Source: a virus. From it: a stretch of DNA of 39,438 bases. The stretch covers positions 1 to 39,438 of the IMG/VR virus record IMGVR_UViG_3300027513_000032; one strand, given 5' to 3'. Under the pieces are notes generated by a model. The model ran no database searches, was not told the origin of the DNA, and was given only the letters and a program-made list of their open reading frames with translations. This document shows positions 8,074 to 13,621 of this stretch, piece by piece (the stretch's first letter is position 1; every line of letters starts with the position of its first letter). A program made the translations under genes and the position numbers.

Positions 8074-8321
8074 TTGGTAATATGTTTCGTTGCCCACATG
8101 ACGGCTTCTTCCATCTTGGTCTTGGCGATGGATAGCTCCCGGCTCGGTTCAAGGTGCTTGCTCATGTAGAGGACGAAGTCGAGGCCGCAGTCCTTGAACC
8201 ATTTCATGTGGGTTTTCTCGGCCTCGGTCAGCACCCGGTACTCGTGGCGCATGACGTTGTTGGTCACGCGCTGATCGGACGTCGACGGCACGAACTCGGG
8301 GTTGGTATCGGGGGGTTTCAT
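8070..8321 (-). CDS. acb2-like: Putative Acb2/Tad1-like anti-CBASS cyclic-oligonucleotide sponge
   Basis: 83 residues starting at ATG 8321 in an ATGA overlap with the Ig-domain gene. After a short variable N-terminus comes RHEYRVLTEAEKTHMKWFKD, then a second helix with SRELSIAKTKMEEAVMWATK and HIT at the end. This two-helix arrangement (YR-L-EE-...-K-G, then SREL-A-TK-EEAVMWA-KHIT) matches my knowledge of the Acb2/Tad1 hairpin family. Members of that family form small oligomers that sequester cyclic di- and trinucleotide signals of CBASS or the Thoeris-type signal, blocking host defence. The assignment is by motif recognition; no structure or binding test is available. A longer in-frame start at 8390 is less likely. 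Confidence 0.65.
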   Translation of the reverse strand: MKPPDTNPEFVPSTSDQRVTNNVMRHEYRVLTEAEKTHMKWFKDCGLDFVLYMSKHLEPSRELSIAKTKMEEAVMWATKHITK

Positions 8322-8737
8322 GTGACCACTATCGCGTTGGACGTTACCGGGGCGCTCGTACCGCTGATGTTGGTCGCCGTCATGACGCACGTCGCGGTTT
8401 TACCCACGTCGCCCGCCACGCGGGTGTAAGTCGCTGCGTTGGTGCCGACGTTCGCGCCGTCGATCTTCCACTGGTAGGTGCGCGAGTTGGGCGAGCCGTA
8501 CCAGTTGCCCAAGGTCGAGGTCAGCACCGTGCCGGTCTGGTAGATCAGCGGCGCGTCGATCACGGTCGGCGGCGCGATCTCGTCGGCAATGCCCTGCATG
8601 TCGGCCTGGAAGATCTGGACCATTTCTTCCTGGATCTCGGGCGGTGTGCGGGTCAGCACGTAATCACGCGCCGCAACGCGCGCACCGGGCTTAAGCTGGT
8701 CATACAGGCTCTGGGCCCACTGGACGTCCGTCGTCAT
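8318..8737 (-). CDS. Ig-like domain protein with small N-terminal helical domain
   Basis: 139 residues in two parts. Residues 1-45 are helical and carry LYDQLKPGARVAARDYVLTR followed by TPPEIQEEM. Residues about 58-139 form a bacterial Ig-like beta-sandwich (GNWYGSPNSRTYQWKIDG ... VGKTATCVMTATNISG ... SNAIVV). Phage Ig domains usually decorate virions and bind surface glycans weakly. The N-terminal part is paralogous to the 77-residue protein at 37274-37507. The start overlaps the upstream gene by 38 nt. GGAGG lies too close to the ATG to be its ribosome-binding site, but an AGGAG a little further upstream fits. Confidence 0.7.
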   Translation of the reverse strand: MTTDVQWAQSLYDQLKPGARVAARDYVLTRTPPEIQEEMVQIFQADMQGIADEIAPPTVIDAPLIYQTGTVLTSTLGNWYGSPNSRTYQWKIDGANVGTNAATYTRVAGDVGKTATCVMTATNISGTSAPVTSNAIVVT

Positions 8738-9029
8738 CCTCCATCTCCTTGAGCTTGAGCTTCAACGAGGCGATCTCGTCCTCCAGCAGCTTAACATAGG
8801 CCGACGCCCAATACAGTCGCGTGATGGTGCCCTCGCGCTTGGCGGTCATCTCGACCCCCGTCTTCAAACCAAGGATCTGGCTGAACATTTCCAGCCATTC
8901 AGCGTGGTTCATCTTCCGTAGCTGTTCCTCCGGGAGATCGCGGATCTTCAGCTTCAGGTGTGGGCTGACGTAAGTGTTCAGGGGGCGGGGCGGTAATTTC
9001 CCCATTCCGTTCACCGTGTTGTCGTTCAT
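8700..9029 (-). CDS. Phage protein of unknown function
   Basis: 109 residues. The first part carries LNTYVSPHLKLKIRDLPEEQ and a MNHAEWLEMFSQIL helix; the second is a coiled coil (YVKLLEDEIASLKLKLKEME). The start overlaps the stop of the preceding gene, and its 3' end overlaps the Ig-domain gene by 38 nt. I do not recognise it. The coiled coil suggests an oligomer. Confidence 0.6.
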   Translation of the reverse strand: MNDNTVNGMGKLPPRPLNTYVSPHLKLKIRDLPEEQLRKMNHAEWLEMFSQILGLKTGVEMTAKREGTITRLYWASAYVKLLEDEIASLKLKLKEMEDDDGRPVGPEPV

Positions 9030-9520
9030 CGGGTGTTGAAACTCCCGCCCATGACGTCATTGTAACTGAAATTCTCGAGAATTTCACTGACGGCTATCTT
9101 GGGATCGTCGTAACCATACACAGTATCGTTGTAGGTCCACACGAACTTGGGCAAACGAACCAAGTTCGTGGCCCAGCGGTTACCCAGATCGGTAATCCGC
9201 CACATGCCCGAGAACTTTTTATCTTCCTCGGGGTTGGGCTCAGAACGCTCGCACATTTTCCACCACCGCATGGTGGGAAGTTGGTTGGATGCTACCAGCC
9301 AGCGGGGCCCGAACTTGGGTACATCAACCCAGTCGCCACCCGGCTGGGTCATGCGGGCCAGCCAGATGATCGAGGCGGCCATGGTTTTGTTAATTCCCCG
9401 CCGGTACATCTTTCCCCAGCGGTTACAGCACGGACAATGCCCGCCATCATCACGAATAGTCTGCTCCCACTGGGCGCGGGCCTCATCCAGGGTCATGTTT
9501 GAGCCGGTGTGCAAGCTCAT
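9026..9520 (-). CDS. Conserved phage protein with zinc-binding CxxC
   Basis: 164 residues. Near residue 30 is HCPCCNRWGKMYRRGINKTM, a CxCC zinc-binding type cluster followed by a basic helix. The rest is aromatic (WWKMCERSEPNPEEDKKFSG, then WRITDLGNRWA) in the style of a winged-helix or zinc-ribbon phage family I have seen without a function. ATG 9520 has GAGGA 8 nt upstream; ATG 9496 lacks one. It overlaps both neighbours, so it is translationally linked to the operon. Confidence 0.65.
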   Translation of the reverse strand: MSLHTGSNMTLDEARAQWEQTIRDDGGHCPCCNRWGKMYRRGINKTMAASIIWLARMTQPGGDWVDVPKFGPRWLVASNQLPTMRWWKMCERSEPNPEEDKKFSGMWRITDLGNRWATNLVRLPKFVWTYNDTVYGYDDPKIAVSEILENFSYNDVMGGSFNTR

Positions 9521-9698
9521 GGGTGTTTTCCTCGTGAATGGTGTCCAACGCCACCAGTAATATCTGCTCGTGCGTCCAAGCGTGGACCGGGAGATTTCGT
9601 ACGCCGTGTTTCGTAGCGGCGCTCAAGCTTAATCTGAGGGCCTCGGAAAAGATAGCGTACTTGGGCCAGAAATCGGGATCGTTGGGGTTACTCATCAC
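9483..9698 (-). CDS. Small protein of unknown function
   Basis: 71 residues starting MMSNPNDPDFWPKYAIFSEA, mostly helical, with a His/Glu-rich C-terminus (DTIHEENTHELAHRLKHDPG). The sequence contains HExxH-like spacing only by chance arrangement (HELAH), which could bind a metal but lacks the rest of a protease fold at this length. It begins in an ATGA overlap with the gene upstream. Function unknown. Confidence 0.55.
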   Translation of the reverse strand: MMSNPNDPDFWPKYAIFSEALRLSLSAATKHGVRNLPVHAWTHEQILLVALDTIHEENTHELAHRLKHDPG

Positions 9699-9922
9699 CC
9701 CAAAAACAACACCAGTCTGGCTATGTCAACGTCCGACGGCGGAGTTTCGACCGTATCGAGCGGTATCGCCAGCGGTGCGCCGTCGGTTTTACGCCACACC
9801 CGGATCACCCAGTACTCGTACTCGGCGGTGTACGACAGTTCTATATGACCGACCTGGGCCCGCGATTGACTGCTCAAACGGTTTTCCACGCTTCGGATCA
9901 TCATAAGTGGTGAGTTACTCAT
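9695..9922 (-). CDS. First gene of minus-strand small-gene operon
   Basis: 75 residues (MSNSPLMMIRSVENRLSSQS ... YEYWVIRVWRKTDGAPLAIP ...), a beta-rich small protein I do not recognise. Its ATG lies inside an asymmetric relative of the 16-bp palindrome (minus strand TAACTCGGATGAGTAA, 9930-9915), so start codon and motif coincide as in the plus-strand genes. It is the leading gene of the 9.9-7.7 kb operon and diverges from the gene at 10157. Confidence 0.55.
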   Translation of the reverse strand: MSNSPLMMIRSVENRLSSQSRAQVGHIELSYTAEYEYWVIRVWRKTDGAPLAIPLDTVETPPSDVDIARLVLFLG

Positions 9923-9930
9923 CCGAGTTA
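9915..9930 (-). repeat. Variant palindrome TAACTC-N4-GAGTAA with embedded ATG
   Basis: On the minus strand it reads TAACTCGGATGAGTAA, and the ATG of the 9695-9922 gene is inside it. It is nearly identical to the copies at 19306 and 21326. Confidence 0.7.
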
Positions 9931-10156
9931 CTTAAACCCCGGATTAAATAGGGTCAATTGAAAAATACCATCCCGTATTTTGGATAGACCTGAACTCCAC
10001 CCGCCCCCCGCCACCGGCTGGCCATGTGGGGGGTGGGGGGGAGGGGGCCTGGCTATTGATAGCCCCATATTCCTGGCCGCCCCCCGCGCCCCCCGAACAA
10101 ATAGCACTAGGCTATCGGGGGATGTGTCCCCTTTTTTGGAACGGAAGGCTTACCCA
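9923..10156. promoter_or_regulatory. Divergent intergenic region with G-rich tract and dyads
   Basis: 234 bp between divergent operons. It holds an AT-rich part (9930-9985), a plus-strand tract of G6-T-G7-A-G5 (10028-10047), a perfect GGCTAT-TG-ATAGCC dyad (10051-10064) and ATAGC-ACTAG-GCTAT (10101-10115). A terminator-like hairpin follows. It is the obvious place for promoters in both directions. No convincing sigma-70 pair was found. Confidence 0.5.
10118..10137 (+). terminator. Possible attenuator or terminator
   Basis: GGGGA-TGTG-TCCCC followed by T6, 20 nt upstream of the ATG at 10157. The stem is short (5 bp). Because no plus-strand gene precedes it, it may act as a leader attenuator for the 10157 gene. 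Confidence 0.4.
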
Positions 10157-10164
10157 ATGGGTAA
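10150..10164. repeat. 15-bp palindrome with embedded ATG
   Basis: TTACCCAATGGGTAA; the ATG at 10157 is the start of the 245-residue gene. GGAAGG lies just upstream. Confidence 0.9.
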
Positions 10165-10894
10165 CGACAATCAGACGGCCCCCACGACGGGGGAGTTGCT
10201 AAACTCGACGATGCGTGACCGGATGTTTGCCAAGGTGGACGACATCGGTTTCGCGATTGCGATGGGCCGGGATGGCATGAGCGTTGCTGGCCATGACTTG
10301 AACCGGCTTTTCGTGAGCGAGCCGACAACGGACATTGCCATTGTTGGCGAGTTCTATGACCGCATTCAGACGGCGGTCACGAATGCCGCGCTGGCCAATG
10401 GGAAAACCGTCAAAGAGCAAAAGGCTAGCTCGCGCGGTACCCAAGTCAACAAGTTCGCGAACTTCGCGCTTATCGCGCTGATCCCGAACGTCAACGCTCT
10501 CCCCGCGTATGAGTTCGCTCGCGTGGAAAGCAACCTCGGCTATAACAAGCTCGTGGGCTGCATTGTGGCCATCAAGCGCGAGGTCGCCAAGGACAAGGAC
10601 GCGAGCAAGGACACCTTGTTTCAGGCCGTTCGCGACGCGTTGACCAAGGTTCCTCCTCCCCTCTCCGAGGTGGTCGAGGAGCTTGCTGAAACGTGGAACA
10701 CCTTGCGCCACGGCGACGAAAAGAAGGGCCATCCCTACGATGCGGCTTTCACGCGCCTCCTCGCGACGTATCCCGCCGACTACGCGGAACACGTCGCCCG
10801 CGCGCTGGCCGTCGTGGTCGAATGCACCAAGGCCATCGAGAGCGACATGGCACGCGCCACGGCCGCCGCCAAGCTCTCGGCTCTGTCGAGCTAG
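10157..10894 (+). CDS. Unrecognised 245-residue protein, own transcription unit
   Basis: The ATG is inside the 15-bp palindrome, giving the MGN start shared by many genes here; GGAAGG is 8 nt upstream. The protein is soluble, mixed helical, without a motif I can name (GELLNSTMRDRMFAKVDDIG, later ALIPNVNALPAYEFARVESN, C-terminal Ala-rich helix). It stands between a leader hairpin and a strong intrinsic terminator, so it is probably transcribed alone and highly. That isolation and a position next to the divergent control region suit an early takeover or regulatory protein, but this is only inference. Confidence 0.75.
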   Translation: MGNDNQTAPTTGELLNSTMRDRMFAKVDDIGFAIAMGRDGMSVAGHDLNRLFVSEPTTDIAIVGEFYDRIQTAVTNAALANGKTVKEQKASSRGTQVNKFANFALIALIPNVNALPAYEFARVESNLGYNKLVGCIVAIKREVAKDKDASKDTLFQAVRDALTKVPPPLSEVVEELAETWNTLRHGDEKKGHPYDAAFTRLLATYPADYAEHVARALAVVVECTKAIESDMARATAAAKLSALSS

Positions 10895-10911
10895 GAGCCA
10901 GGCCCCCCTCC

Positions 10912-10945
10912 CCCCGCGCGCCAGGAATGGCGCGCGGGGTTTTTT
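10912..10945 (+). terminator. Strong intrinsic terminator
   Basis: Perfect 11-bp stem CCCCGCGCGCC / GGCGCGCGGGG with loop AGGAAT, followed by T6 (10940-10945). It ends the 10157 gene. Confidence 0.9.
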
Positions 10946-10953
10946 ATGGGCTT

Positions 10954-10963
10954 CACTCTCTGA
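10954..10963 (+). repeat. CACTCTCYGA word
   Basis: CACTCTCTGA, non-coding, just after the terminator. It is the first of the one-directional copies. Confidence 0.5.
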
Positions 10964-11012
10964 CCCCCTCCCGCGCATGGGAGCCCATAAACAACCCCGC
11001 ATGGAAGGTGAG

Positions 11013-11027
11013 TTACCCAATGGGTAA
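11013..11027. repeat. 15-bp palindrome with embedded ATG
   Basis: TTACCCAATGGGTAA; ATG 11020 starts the 116-residue gene. Confidence 0.9.
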
Positions 11028-11370
11028 GGCGAACGATAGAACGTGGATGGGTGATCGGATAGGCATGGGCGACGCTAATCTGCCCAGCACGTATCAGCAT
11101 CCCAAGGACATTGCAGCGCGACGCGCGCACGCGATAGCCAGGAATGTGCAACGCGCGCACGACGAGCGCCGCGTTCCTGCTGGCCGCGTCTATCAGGTCA
11201 TCAGCGACACGAGGGGCGAGCCTGAGGTGGGCGATGTTTACCCAATGGGTAACTCCGCCATCGTCTACAATCCTAAGACCAAGTTGTGGGAACACGCGAC
11301 GTGCCTGGCAGTACAACAGCCGCTCGCCGTCACCGCCCGATTGGTCCGCAATAACCCGTACAAAAGGTGA
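11020..11370 (+). CDS. Unrecognised basic protein
   Basis: 116 residues beginning MGKANDRTWMGDRIGMGDAN at the palindrome-embedded ATG, with AAGGTG upstream. The middle is Arg/His/Ala-rich (AARRAHAIARNVQRAHDERR) and the C-terminal half is beta-like with VYQVISDTRGEPEVGDVY. A second full 15-bp palindrome lies inside the gene and encodes YPMGN, so an internal ATG in the same context could start a shorter 42-residue product. It is the last gene before the iteron region. No family recognised. Confidence 0.65.
   Translation: MGKANDRTWMGDRIGMGDANLPSTYQHPKDIAARRAHAIARNVQRAHDERRVPAGRVYQVISDTRGEPEVGDVYPMGNSAIVYNPKTKLWEHATCLAVQQPLAVTARLVRNNPYKR
11238..11252. repeat. 15-bp palindrome inside gene, in-frame ATG
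   Basis: TTACCCAATGGGTAA, encoding YPMGN in the 11020 gene. The ATG at 11245 is in frame and could be an internal start. Confidence 0.9.
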
Positions 11371-11733
11371 ACCACCTACAATATTTAATTCGTGTAGATG
11401 GTTTAGAGGCGATTGTGTAGACGGCAGCACACTCGCTAACTCATTGAAATCCTATATATATTATATAATGTAATAATATAATCATACCATCTACAGTAAA
11501 TTAACCCTTTCATAGCGCGAGGGCTGGCCCGCCGTGTAGATGGTTTGCGGATTAATTAATAATTAATTCCAGACCATCTACAAATCGGGCCCCCTCTCCA
11601 ATGATACAGTGTTGATTTACTGTAGATGGTGTGGGTTCGATTGTTACCCAATGGGTAACCCTTTGATCTAACACCATAATAAAATTGTGTTACCCATCTA
11701 CACTTTCGCCTCACAACCATCTACAGGTAACAA
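11371..11733. other. Iteron-like AT-rich non-coding region, candidate replication origin or control locus
   Basis: 363 bp without a gene. The 10-mer ACCATCTACA or its complement TGTAGATGGT occurs exactly at 11393 (-), 11486 (+), 11535 (-), 11573 (+), 11621 (-) and 11716 (+). Close relatives lie at 11371 (ACCACCTACA), 11416 (TGTAGACGGC) and 11693 (CCCATCTACA). The pair at 11486 and 11621 extends to a 16-bp inverted match (ACCATCTACAGTAAAT). Two AT-rich cores lie between copies (11451-11484 and 11551-11569), the second flanked by the inverted pair 11535/11573. One 15-bp palindrome sits at 11644. Repeats next to melting-prone DNA are typical of phage origins, but no DnaA box is seen. Confidence 0.7.
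11644..11658. repeat. 15-bp palindrome in iteron region
   Basis: TTACCCAATGGGTAA, non-coding, between the iteron copies at 11621 and 11693. Confidence 0.9.
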
Positions 11734-11919
11734 ATGAAAAAGAAAATCTATTTCTACACCAACCAGCATGGCCAGCCAGTCCGCGCGGTATACGAGGATC
11801 TGCCGGGGATAGTTAAGGCCAGGGTTGATTGGTTAAAGTGGAAGCGAAAACAAAAGCTTAACCGCGTCCGCAGGGAGCGCGAGGCGCGTGCTGTTCAACT
11901 CAGAAAGGACAAGCCATGA
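11734..11919 (+). CDS. Small very basic protein
   Basis: 61 residues, starting MKKKIYFYTNQHGQPVRAVY and ending in a Lys/Arg-rich helix (WLKWKRKQKLNRVRREREAR), a likely nucleic-acid binder. It is the first gene after the iteron region and overlaps the next gene (ATGA). Position makes an origin or RNA-related role possible, but no family is recognised. Confidence 0.6.
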   Translation: MKKKIYFYTNQHGQPVRAVYEDLPGIVKARVDWLKWKRKQKLNRVRREREARAVQLRKDKP

Positions 11920-12098
11920 CTATTGTCTACGCTATTGCGGGCCTAGCCGCATTTATCTTGGCGCTGGCCAGCATCGGCCGTCACTCTCCGAAACCCCCCG
12001 TCATCATCAAGCCAGTGGTGATGCGTGAAATAACAAATCATGCGCCAATTATTTTGCGCAATGTTATTACCAATGTGCGGTGGCCTATCAACGAATAG
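11916..12098 (+). CDS. Small single-pass membrane protein
   Basis: 60 residues; N-terminal membrane segment (IVYAIAGLAAFILALASIG) then a 40-residue tail rich in Pro, Ile and Asn (PPVIIKPVVM, ITNHAPIILRNVITNV). Starts in an ATGA overlap with the basic protein upstream. Function unknown. One CACTCTCCGA word is inside it. Confidence 0.6.
   Translation: MTIVYAIAGLAAFILALASIGRHSPKPPVIIKPVVMREITNHAPIILRNVITNVRWPINE
11992..12001 (+). repeat. CACTCTCYGA word
   Basis: CACTCTCCGA inside the 11916 membrane-protein gene, read as HSP. Confidence 0.5.
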
Positions 12099-12106
12099 CC
12101 GCGCGG

Positions 12107-12163
12107 GTGCAGTTTCCTGCACATCCGTTCCGGTACAGCAGCACCGCTATTGCTGTACCGGAA
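12107..12163 (+). other. Two tandem hairpins between genes
   Basis: GTGCAG-TTTC-CTGCAC (12107-12122) followed by a perfect 13-bp stem TTCCGGTACAGCA / TGCTGTACCGGAA around a 10-nt loop (12128-12163). There is no T-run, so it is more likely an RNA-processing or stability element than a terminator. Confidence 0.6.
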
Positions 12164-12184
12164 TAACTACCCGTTTGTCAACCC

Positions 12185-12199
12185 TTACCCAGTGGGTAA
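12185..12199. repeat. 15-bp palindrome with embedded GTG
   Basis: TTACCCAGTGGGTAA; GTG 12192 is in frame with the 96-residue gene. Confidence 0.9.
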
Positions 12200-12482
12200 C
12201 ACAATGGCCAAGCTAAAGTTCTCCGACATCTCGGCACTCGCCAGGATAACCAACACGAGCGAGGGAATACTTCCCTACGGTAATTCGTGGCGCGAGGATG
12301 CGACTACGCGCAAGCCGATTGATCCCGAGGGCGAGATAGAGGCCGTGACGATTTACGGCTCGCACCTCACCCTCACCGAGTTCGACAACCTCATGCGCGA
12401 CCTCCACGGCTTCCAGTTCAAGTGGGCCAAGGATGGGTGCGGAACCTATCTCCGCATCAGTGCCGACCGTGTGGAGTTCTAG
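12192..12482 (+). CDS. Unrecognised 96-residue protein
   Basis: GTG inside the palindrome gives MGNTMAKLKFSDISALARIT; ATG 12204 is a downstream alternative, and neither has a strong ribosome-binding site. The product is a small mixed alpha/beta protein (AVTIYGSHLTLTEFDNLMRD, then FKWAKDGCGTYLRISADRV). It lies just after the two hairpins. No family recognised. Confidence 0.6.
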   Translation: MGNTMAKLKFSDISALARITNTSEGILPYGNSWREDATTRKPIDPEGEIEAVTIYGSHLTLTEFDNLMRDLHGFQFKWAKDGCGTYLRISADRVEF

Positions 12483-12554
12483 ATGCGCGACCTCAGAAAT
12501 GCCATCGCTGATTTCATCGTGTTCTTAATCGAGTTAGTAACGGAGGTGATGTGA
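12483..12554 (+). CDS. Possible 23-residue peptide
   Basis: ATG directly follows the TAG of the gene upstream, with GGAG 6 nt before. The peptide MRDLRNAIADFIVFLIELVT plus EVM is amphipathic and its TGA overlaps the next start (ATGTGATG). It may simply couple translation of its neighbours. Confidence 0.35.
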   Translation: MRDLRNAIADFIVFLIELVTEVM

Positions 12555-12715
12555 TGCGTGAGGAACTAGAGAAGATGCGGCGCGAGCAGGCTATTCGTGC
12601 CCAGCGCCGTGAGAAGGCTCGCCGCGAGCGCGAGATGTTCGAAATGAGCGGGTTGATCCGGTTCATGTACCAGGTCGAGCCGCCCTGCCCGCCTTCGACG
12701 GGTGATGACGACTAG
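12554..12715 (+). CDS. Small highly charged helical protein
   Basis: 53 residues, starting at an ATG overlapping the previous stop by one base, with GGAGGTG upstream. Residues 1-30 are an Arg/Glu-rich helix (MREELEKMRREQAIRAQRRE, then KARREREMFEM), followed by a short hydrophobic part and a Cys/Pro-containing acidic tail. Possibly a nucleic-acid or coiled-coil partner. Unrecognised. Confidence 0.5.
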   Translation: MREELEKMRREQAIRAQRREKARREREMFEMSGLIRFMYQVEPPCPPSTGDDD

Positions 12716-12719
12716 CAGG

Positions 12720-12734
12720 TTACCCATTGGGTAA
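12720..12734. repeat. 15-bp palindrome, intergenic
   Basis: TTACCCATTGGGTAA, five bases after the stop of the 53-residue gene. Confidence 0.9.
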
Positions 12735-12799
12735 CTAGAGGGGAGGTGCGCCATTGCGTTAAACCTAGCGGTCTATCGAGGCCTGAACATGCTGACACG

Positions 12800-12814
12800 T
12801 TACCCACGGGGTAA
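12800..12814. repeat. 15-bp palindrome, intergenic
   Basis: TTACCCACGGGGTAA, about 105 bp upstream of the 12920 gene. Confidence 0.85.
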
Positions 12815-12919
12815 TGCGGCATGGGCCACGCGCTAAACGCGCTCGCTTAGTTGCGACGGTGTGCATCCCTTCATGCGAATGAGGGGGTGCAGCCCGACTT
12901 AACTAGGAGGTTAGTCATC

Positions 12920-13087
12920 ATGGATACCATCATCGCTGCGCTCATCTTGCTAACACTTGTGCTGGCTCTTGTGGCGTTCGCCACTATGGGCCTCACTCTC
13001 CGACGCCCGCTATCCCGCGCCTTCGCGTGGATCGTGTTCGGCGTTTACTTCGGCGTGTTCGCCATCACCTGTCAGTTGGTGTTCTGA
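12920..13087 (+). CDS. Small two-helix membrane protein
   Basis: 55 residues; TAGGAGG precedes the ATG at a good distance. Two membrane segments are visible (TIIAALILLTLVLALVAFA and FAWIVFGVYFGVFAITCQLV) separated by a short Arg-rich loop (RRPLSRA). This hairpin shape is shared by class II holins, but the gene is far from any lysis gene, so other membrane roles are equally likely. Overlaps the next gene by one base (TGATG). Confidence 0.6.
   Translation: MDTIIAALILLTLVLALVAFATMGLTLRRPLSRAFAWIVFGVYFGVFAITCQLVF
12994..13003 (+). repeat. CACTCTCYGA word
   Basis: CACTCTCCGA in the 12920 gene, read as TLR, a different frame from the 11992 copy. Confidence 0.5.
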
Positions 13088-13263
13088 TGCGTAACACCAT
13101 GAATGCCGAGCAGCACTTCAATCGCGCGCTCGACCTCGATACCGAGGCCAAGGCGATGGTTGTGCTGGGCGACCTGATTGCGGCTGAGTATTTCCGCCGC
13201 GAAACCAACTGGCATCTCGCCTGCGCTGCTAACCTCGAACGGGAGGGCTTACCCAATGGGTAA
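13087..13263 (+). CDS. Small helical protein ending inside a palindrome
   Basis: 58 residues (MRNTMNAEQHFNRALDLDTE ... REGLPNG). The TAA stop is the end of the 15-bp palindrome at 13249, whose ATG starts the next gene, so the two genes overlap by 8 nt through the motif. The helical sequence with repeated Ala/Leu/Asp resembles a short TPR-like hairpin, but this is not firm. Unknown function. Confidence 0.55.
   Translation: MRNTMNAEQHFNRALDLDTEAKAMVVLGDLIAAEYFRRETNWHLACAANLEREGLPNG
13249..13263. repeat. 15-bp palindrome: stop of one gene, start of the next
   Basis: TTACCCAATGGGTAA. TAA (13261-13263) ends the 13087 gene and ATG (13256-13258) begins the next; GGGAGG is just upstream. Confidence 0.95.
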
Positions 13264-13384
13264 CCTCATGCTGACCTTCACCGCCATCGTGCTGATGGGG
13301 GTGGCGGCCGTCACCGATAACCTGTGGATCATGGCCGCTGGTGGGGTGCTTCTCCTCATCCGGCTAGTCAGGTGCTACCTATGA
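13256..13384 (+). CDS. Small membrane protein
   Basis: 42 residues starting at the palindrome-embedded ATG (MGNLMLTFTAIVLMGVAAVT), with GGGAGG 9 nt before. Two short hydrophobic stretches flank DNLWIMAAGG; the end is basic (RLVRCYL). Likely membrane-bound. Its TGA overlaps a 9-codon ORF (13381-13410) leading into the next palindrome. Confidence 0.55.
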   Translation: MGNLMLTFTAIVLMGVAAVTDNLWIMAAGGVLLLIRLVRCYL

Positions 13385-13395
13385 ACACCAGGAGG

Positions 13396-13410
13396 TTACC
13401 CAGTGGGTAA
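13396..13410. repeat. 15-bp palindrome with embedded GTG
   Basis: TTACCCAGTGGGTAA with AGGAGG directly abutting its left arm; GTG 13403 starts the 72-residue gene. A 9-codon ORF (13381) stops at its TAA. Confidence 0.95.
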
Positions 13411-13621
13411 GGATCCAATTACCGATCTGCTGGCCAGCATTGCCGGTACATCGTTCGACAACCAGTTCGACGTGGTGAGCGCCTATCTCAGGCGTCTCCC
13501 TGCGAAGGAATGCCTCGACTTCTTCAAGCATCCCGCCGCCAGTGCGTGGATGGACGCCAACGTGAAGGCCATCAACGAGAAGGCCCGCATCCCCGTATCT
13601 CATGGAGGACCAAAGCCGTGA
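13403..13621 (+). CDS. Unrecognised 72-residue protein
   Basis: GTG start inside the palindrome, with an ideal AGGAGG 7 nt upstream, so the palindrome's left arm is exactly the ribosome-binding spacer. The product is MGKDPITDLLASIAGTSFDN followed by helices (VVSAYLRRLPAKECLDFFKH, then AWMDANVKAINEKA). It ends in a GTGA overlap with the next gene. No family recognised. Confidence 0.65.
   Translation: MGKDPITDLLASIAGTSFDNQFDVVSAYLRRLPAKECLDFFKHPAASAWMDANVKAINEKARIPVSHGGPKP

Larger units (their letters stand above)
12716..12919 (+). promoter_or_regulatory. Intergenic region with two palindromes
   Basis: 204 bp containing palindromes at 12720 and 12800. I see only tiny ORFs; one (12814-12882) starts with an ATG overlapping the last A of the second palindrome and would give 22 residues, without a good ribosome-binding site. 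No terminator is visible. It may carry a promoter for the 12920 group. Confidence 0.35.

Noticed and set aside
9483-9698. Zinc protease HExxH (HELAH)
   Set aside because: The protein is 71 residues and the sequence is at the very C-terminus, too short for a metalloprotease fold.
9923-10156. Sigma-70 promoters
   Set aside because: A TTGAAA with 17-bp spacing exists but the -10 match is poor; not strong enough to annotate.
11371-11733. CRISPR array
   Set aside because: Repeats are 10 bp, in both orientations and unevenly spaced; no spacer-repeat order.
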